7,760 nucleotides of DNA from Deltaproteobacteria bacterium. Its GTDB lineage: Bacteria; Desulfobacterota; Syntrophia; Syntrophales; Smithellaceae. This document shows, piece after piece, positions 4,589 through 7,760 of the stretch. Below the pieces are notes generated by a model that was given only the letters and a program-made list of their open reading frames with translations, was not told the origin of the DNA and made no database searches. Made by a program: the position numbers and the translations under genes. Numbering within the stretch: the first letter of the stretch is position 1; every line of letters begins with the position of its first letter. The DNA is taken from positions 1 to 7,760 of the forward strand of contig SBEK01000188.1 in assembly GCA_009668925.1 (NCBI GenBank), given 5' to 3'.

Positions 4589-5913
4589 GAAACATTACTA
4601 GGCAAGCATTGTTTTTGATTCTGGGCGTGGTACTCGGTGCGGTGTCGGTGTTCTCGTTTGCCGAAACTATAAGTGCGTCGATAACCTATCAATATCAACA
4701 GACCTTTTCGAGCCCGGTCGGTAACTGTACCCCGTCGCAGGCGTGGGCATCATCGCCTACAGGAGCGTGTAATAACGCATGCTGGTCGGCGGGCTACACG
4801 TTGCAAGGGCCGGATGCAAACGGCGTGTATTCATGTAAGTCTGGGCTGAGCGGTGCCGTGTATGCACTGAACCGGCAACAAGTAGGTTATTCCTGTCCAT
4901 CGGGGCAAAACTGGTCGTTGGTCGGCGTTAACTGTACTCGGCCGGATTGTCCGGCGCCTCAAGTGAGGAACGCGGATGGCACTTGCCCGACTGGGTGTAG
5001 CTCTACGGCGTTGGCGTCGGCGTCTGCGTTATATGATTTTGGGACAGACCCGAATGGAAGGGGGCCGGTTGTAGTCTGCAAGTCGAATTGTTACGCGTCG
5101 TTCACGGGTAGCGTGACAAAAACCGCGTTGGTGGCAGGGGTCCGGCATTATTACGCGCAAGGGTTTTACACATTTTTGGGGGACGGGGTGGCGTGTACGC
5201 CGGGTGTATCCGGCGCGGTCGTTTCTCCGGTAGCGTTGAATGACGTGCCGGCTAGCACGTGTCCCAGTGGTCAGAGTCCGGGCACGGTTAACGGCGTCAC
5301 CAAATGTTATTCCTCGACCGGGCAGCCGGCAGCGGAAACGGTCGCGGCGTCGTCGGTTAATACTACGTATTCAAAAACGACTAATGCGGATAATACGGTC
5401 ACGGTCACCAAAACCACGACTGACACAAAAACCAATACCAGCACGACTAGTCAAACGGTATATCCCAATGCAGCGGCGGTGCCGTCTAATCTTCCGGTAT
5501 CGGAATCCGGGGTGCAAACGGCACAAACGGGGGCGGGGGGTATGTCGGAGTTTTGCGCGGTCAATCCGACTGCATCGGCGTGTGTAACTGTCAATCCGGG
5601 TACGGCGGCGGAAACGGGTGGGCTTTACACTAAAGATACCAGTGGAAAGACATTTACTAGCGTCGTCACGGCGGCGAAACAAACAATCACGTCGTCGGCG
5701 TTTTATAACGCGACGGCGGGATTTTTTCAAGTGGGAACTATTGCCGGAAGCTGTAGCGGTTTGAGTACGGATGTGTCGCTGCCGTGGACCGTTCTCCATA
5801 TCGATGCGGGGCAATATCTCTGCGGAACGACTGCGGACGCGCTTTATAGCCTTCTCGCGGCGGCCATGTTGTTGTTGTCGTTAGGCGTAGCGTTCGCGAT
5901 CGCCATACTCTAA
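4585..5913 (+). CDS. Attachment protein (pIII-like / TspB-like minor coat protein)
   Basis: This 442-residue protein should sit at the filament tip, bind the host receptor and help release the particle. A signal peptide (residues 1-26, ending VFSFA|ETIS) leads to a cysteine-rich N-terminal region with 14 cysteines between residues 48 and 241, several in repeated C-P-S-G or C-P-T-G turns (104, 134, 226). A Ser/Thr-rich linker follows (about 256-302), then a C-terminal domain with four more cysteines and a membrane anchor at 421-441. This is the pIII order: receptor domains, flexible linker, anchor. Size and position before the DUF2523 and zot genes agree. Sequence identity to known adhesins cannot be judged here. 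It overlaps the 23-aa frame by four bases. Confidence 0.85.
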   Translation: MRNITRQALFLILGVVLGAVSVFSFAETISASITYQYQQTFSSPVGNCTPSQAWASSPTGACNNACWSAGYTLQGPDANGVYSCKSGLSGAVYALNRQQVGYSCPSGQNWSLVGVNCTRPDCPAPQVRNADGTCPTGCSSTALASASALYDFGTDPNGRGPVVVCKSNCYASFTGSVTKTALVAGVRHYYAQGFYTFLGDGVACTPGVSGAVVSPVALNDVPASTCPSGQSPGTVNGVTKCYSSTGQPAAETVAASSVNTTYSKTTNADNTVTVTKTTTDTKTNTSTTSQTVYPNAAAVPSNLPVSESGVQTAQTGAGGMSEFCAVNPTASACVTVNPGTAAETGGLYTKDTSGKTFTSVVTAAKQTITSSAFYNATAGFFQVGTIAGSCSGLSTDVSLPWTVLHIDAGQYLCGTTADALYSLLAAAMLLLSLGVAFAIAIL

Positions 5914-5924
5914 GGGGCGGCAAA

Positions 5925-6245
5925 ATGGATAATTGGTTTGGCAAGGTAACGCAGTGGTATCACGATATATGGGCGTCGATTTTCGGCTTTCTTGTCGATT
6001 GGATACATGATGCGGCGGTGTGGGTGTTCGATGGCGTGGTGTCGGCCCTGGCGGGTTTGATTGCATCGGTGCCGGTGCCGTCGTTCATGTCCTCGGGCGT
6101 CAATATCGGGACGATTTTCAGCGGATTCCCGCCGTTCGCTTTGTACCTTATCTCCCATATGGGGCTTGCTAATTGTTTTGCGGTGGTCGGGGCTGGCGTA
6201 GCGTTCCGGCTCGTGCGTAAGATCGTCACGTTGGGGCAATGGTAA
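5925..6245 (+). CDS. Minor coat/assembly protein (pVI-like, DUF2523 family)
   Basis: The 106-residue product has a long hydrophobic N-terminal half (about 17-48, likely one or two membrane helices) and a second segment at about 71-96 (FALYLISHMGLANCFAVVGAGVAFRLV), ending in a basic tail. Small multi-membrane proteins of this size between the attachment protein and Zot are the DUF2523 family, the counterpart of pVI, which caps the filament end together with pIII. AAGGGG (5912-5917) lies seven bases before the ATG. The zot start codon follows the stop with no gap, so the two are translationally coupled. Confidence 0.85.
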   Translation: MDNWFGKVTQWYHDIWASIFGFLVDWIHDAAVWVFDGVVSALAGLIASVPVPSFMSSGVNIGTIFSGFPPFALYLISHMGLANCFAVVGAGVAFRLVRKIVTLGQW

Positions 6246-7430
6246 ATGATTACGTTCTATGAAGGTTTGCCCAGGTCTGGAAAGTCTTTTACCGTGGTGC
6301 GGGATGAAATTATTCCCGCACTCGAAAAGGGTAGGGCGGTGGTTGCCTATATCGAGGGGTTGAATCACGAAAAGATTGCCAGCTTGGCCGGTATTACCCT
6401 GGAACGTTGCCATGAGCTACTGATAGCGCTACGGCGGGATCAGGCCAAAGACTGGAATACGCTCACGCCTAATGACGCGTTGGTGGTCCTCGATGAGGCC
6501 CAAAACTTTTGGCCCAATCGCCAAAAGCCTTTAGATGAGGAAACGACTCAAGCCATTACGGAGCATGGCCATCGTGGTCTAGATATTGTCTTGATGGGGC
6601 AGTTCCTCAAGGACGTTCATGCACTCTGGAAAAACCGTGTTGAACGTAAGCTGTATTTCCTGAAAAAAACCGCACTGGGTAAGCCTGACGAATACAGTTG
6701 TACGGTTAGCACGGCTATCCCCCAGGGCGATAAAGTCGTCTTTGAAAAAGTGGCGACCTATGATTACAAATATGACCCGAAGTATTTCGGGACATATAAA
6801 AGCCATGAGGACGGGACGGCAAACAAGGAAACGAAAGTTGACCCGCGCGTTGTTATTTGGAATCAGCCCTTATTCCGTAAATATTTGCCGGTCGCATTCG
6901 TGGTCATGTGCGGCCTGATTTATTATGTGTGGGGGCTTTTCCATGGGGGTCTTGACAAAGAGCTAGTCAAAGGCAAGGCAAGCGGATCGGTGCCGGCAGC
7001 GGAAGTGCCCCGCGTGATTCAAACATCAGCGGCGGTTCCGGCGAAGGATGAGCGGCTTGGGTTAATGTCCGGTGTGGTGCCAGAAGAGGCCCCGGACATG
7101 ATTCAAAAGCTGACAGCGGAAAACCGGGCGCGGCTGGTGGGCTATGCGGAGTTCCGGGGGAATCGGGTTGGGATAATTGAATGGCGCGACCCAGGTGGTG
7201 CCCAGGTGCAAAGTTTTACGCTAAAGGATATCGAGGGCTTTGGTTATTCGGTGTTCGTTAATACCGCGCAAACGCTGGCGGTATTGGTGAAGGGTCAAAC
7301 CCGGCTAGTAGTGTCGTCTTGGACTATTGATAAACGGGAAGGAGTCGCAACGGAAACGCAACAACGGTCCGTAAGGGGTGATCCGGGGCCGGTGGCGGTG
7401 CCTGTGGATCGGGGTATTGTGCAAGGATAG
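6246..7430 (+). CDS. zot: Zot/pI assembly ATPase (zonular occludens toxin domain)
   Basis: This 394-residue inner-membrane ATPase drives phage assembly and export. The Walker A motif GLPRSGKS is at 7-14 and Walker B DALVVLDEAQ at 77-86 (Asp83, Glu84). EHGHRGLDIVLMGQ (106-119) is the conserved stretch found after Walker B in pI/Zot proteins. One membrane helix lies at about 213-232 (YLPVAFVVMCGLIYYVWGLF), placing residues 1-210 in the cytoplasm and the remainder in the periplasm, where it would meet the secretin. The length fits the family. The start directly abuts the previous stop, with GGGG about nine bases upstream. Whether the C-terminal part has any toxin-like activity cannot be told from the sequence. 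Confidence 0.93.
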   Translation: MITFYEGLPRSGKSFTVVRDEIIPALEKGRAVVAYIEGLNHEKIASLAGITLERCHELLIALRRDQAKDWNTLTPNDALVVLDEAQNFWPNRQKPLDEETTQAITEHGHRGLDIVLMGQFLKDVHALWKNRVERKLYFLKKTALGKPDEYSCTVSTAIPQGDKVVFEKVATYDYKYDPKYFGTYKSHEDGTANKETKVDPRVVIWNQPLFRKYLPVAFVVMCGLIYYVWGLFHGGLDKELVKGKASGSVPAAEVPRVIQTSAAVPAKDERLGLMSGVVPEEAPDMIQKLTAENRARLVGYAEFRGNRVGIIEWRDPGGAQVQSFTLKDIEGFGYSVFVNTAQTLAVLVKGQTRLVVSSWTIDKREGVATETQQRSVRGDPGPVAVPVDRGIVQG

Positions 7431-7446
7431 TTTTCGCATGCGAAAA
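7431..7446. repeat. 16-bp perfect palindrome, copy 2
   Basis: The sequence is identical to the copy at 2921-2936 and begins on the base after the zot stop codon. The two copies bracket the structural genes. Together with the hairpins that follow, it forms a run of palindromes at the right end of the phage. Confidence 0.85.
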
Positions 7447-7460
7447 TAAACTAAGTGGGA

Positions 7461-7500
7461 CGGCGTAAGCCGGGTGTAATTCTCATTCCGCAAAGCGGAA
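7461..7500. repeat. Two small hairpins in the right-end intergenic region
   Basis: CGGC-GTAA-GCCG (7461-7472) and TTCCGC-AAA-GCGGAA (7486-7500) lie between the palindrome and the terminator. Clusters of hairpins in non-coding DNA of filamentous phages often carry the packaging signal or the complementary-strand origin. That role is inferred here only from structure and position. Confidence 0.5.
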
Positions 7501-7524
7501 CAAAATAGAAACCGCGACCAAAAA

Positions 7525-7546
7525 AAAACCGGCCAAGGCCGGTTTT
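7525..7546. terminator. Bidirectional terminator between zot and the leftward 64-aa gene
   Basis: AAAACCGGCC (7525-7534) pairs with GGCCGGTTTT (7537-7546). The effective loop is four bases and there is a T run on both strands (four T rightward, eight or more T leftward). It lies between convergent genes and would end transcription from both sides. Confidence 0.88.
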
Positions 7547-7547
7547 A

Positions 7548-7742
7548 TTATCTGGAAAACTTAAATATTTCCTTGGGGTATATGGTCCCTTTCTCGTTGA
7601 TCTTCCATTCAACGGCCCCGGCGATGGGGTGTCGAAGGAGTACCCCGGCCTCAATCCATCGGCGGTAAAGCCATTCCCAAATCGTAGCCGGAGGGGGTGC
7701 AACATCCTTTCCGGTTACGGCGCGGATATGGTGCTTGCGCAT
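7548..7742 (-). CDS. Small phage protein, 64 aa, unknown function
   Basis: I do not recognise this protein. ATG 7742 is preceded by a purine-rich AAAGAAG at a suitable distance. It is basic and compact, with a helical part (ATIWEWLYRRWIEAGVLL) followed by a short beta-like hairpin (GAVEWKINEKGTIYP), a pattern that could be a small winged-helix or DNA-binding domain, but this is a guess. It runs leftward and ends at the two-way terminator. In the circular phage it would lie directly downstream of the repressor in the same direction, so it may be a second immunity or regulatory gene. A rival overlapping leftward frame (7451-7705) reads through the terminator and is unlikely. Confidence 0.6.
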   Translation of the reverse strand: MRKHHIRAVTGKDVAPPPATIWEWLYRRWIEAGVLLRHPIAGAVEWKINEKGTIYPKEIFKFSR

Positions 7743-7760
7743 ATCTTCTTTACTGGGGGG

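Larger units (their letters stand above)
830..7760. mobile_element. Integrated filamentous phage (inovirus-type prophage), right end outside window
   Basis: The gene order is that of a filamentous phage: repressor, replication initiator, ssDNA-binding protein, small membrane and coat proteins, terminator, pIII-like attachment protein, pVI-like protein, Zot/pI. The left border is a dif-like XerCD site at 830-857. No integrase or transposase is visible, which fits a phage that uses host XerC/XerD, as CTXphi and the Xanthomonas Cf phages do. All the usual structural parts are present and open, so the element may be functional. No pIV-like secretin gene is seen, so export probably uses a host secretin, as CTXphi does. 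About 6.9 kb lies in the window and attR was not found, so the true length is slightly greater. Confidence 0.93.

Noticed and set aside
5371..5814. Long leftward frame opposite the attachment gene
   Set aside because: It is an Arg-rich mirror of Thr/Ser/Ala codons with no start signal, so it is a shadow.
7451..7705. Leftward 84-residue frame overlapping the 64-aa gene
   Set aside because: It reads through a strong terminator and hairpins and its composition is unlike a folded protein.
7735..7760. GCGCATAT as part of a right dif site
   Set aside because: It is in the wrong orientation relative to attL and no XerD arm lies at the required distance. It is part of the start of the 64-aa gene.
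1..7760. CRISPR arrays, tRNA or rRNA genes, insertion sequences
   Set aside because: No regular repeats, cloverleaf-like stretches, rRNA motifs or transposase frames were seen.

Overview
The window is most of an integrated filamentous phage (an inovirus-type prophage) with a short piece of bacterial chromosome on its left. The host is probably a gamma- or betaproteobacterium. This rests on a dif-like XerC/XerD site at 830-857, moderately high GC in both parts, Shine-Dalgarno-led genes and an RstA/Neisseria-like replication protein. No marker fixes the genus.

Layout. Bases 1-807 are the end of an unrecognised chromosomal gene. The dif-like site follows and is read as attL, so the phage starts at about 841-847. 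The immunity region comes next: a leftward helix-turn-helix repressor (821-1207), three matching 16-bp operator-like palindromes and a strong rightward promoter (1229-1303). The replication block has two small coupled genes (1340-1519, 1519-1710), a large folded region with a C7/G7 hairpin resembling a rolling-circle nick site (1644-1719), and the Rep gene (1744-2949). A structural block follows: a putative ssDNA-binding protein (3015-3320), two small unknown proteins (3402-3701, 3752-3949), a small membrane protein related to the coat protein (3965-4150), the major coat protein (4231-4452), a strong terminator (4471-4494), a 23-residue membrane peptide (4517-4588), the pIII-like attachment protein (4585-5913), a pVI/DUF2523-like protein (5925-6245) and Zot/pI (6246-7430). 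The right end holds a run of hairpins, a two-way terminator and a small leftward gene (7548-7742). The right attachment site is not visible and should lie just past 7760.

How it works together. Rep would nick the hairpin and drive rolling-circle replication. The ssDNA-binding protein coats the product, and Zot with the pVI-like and small membrane proteins forms the export and assembly machine. The coat protein makes the filament, and the pIII-like protein releases and targets it. No integrase or transposase gene is seen, which fits use of host XerCD. The repressor probably binds the operator array to silence the rightward promoter.

Main oddities: (1) attL lies inside the repressor ORF, so integration sets its last residues; (2) an identical 16-bp perfect palindrome sits exactly at both edges of the structural block; (3) the putative nick hairpin resembles those of Rep_trans relaxases of Gram-positive conjugative elements; (4) there is a very small gene between the terminator and the attachment-protein gene; (5) small genes in the structural block share leaders that can hide their ribosome binding sites.
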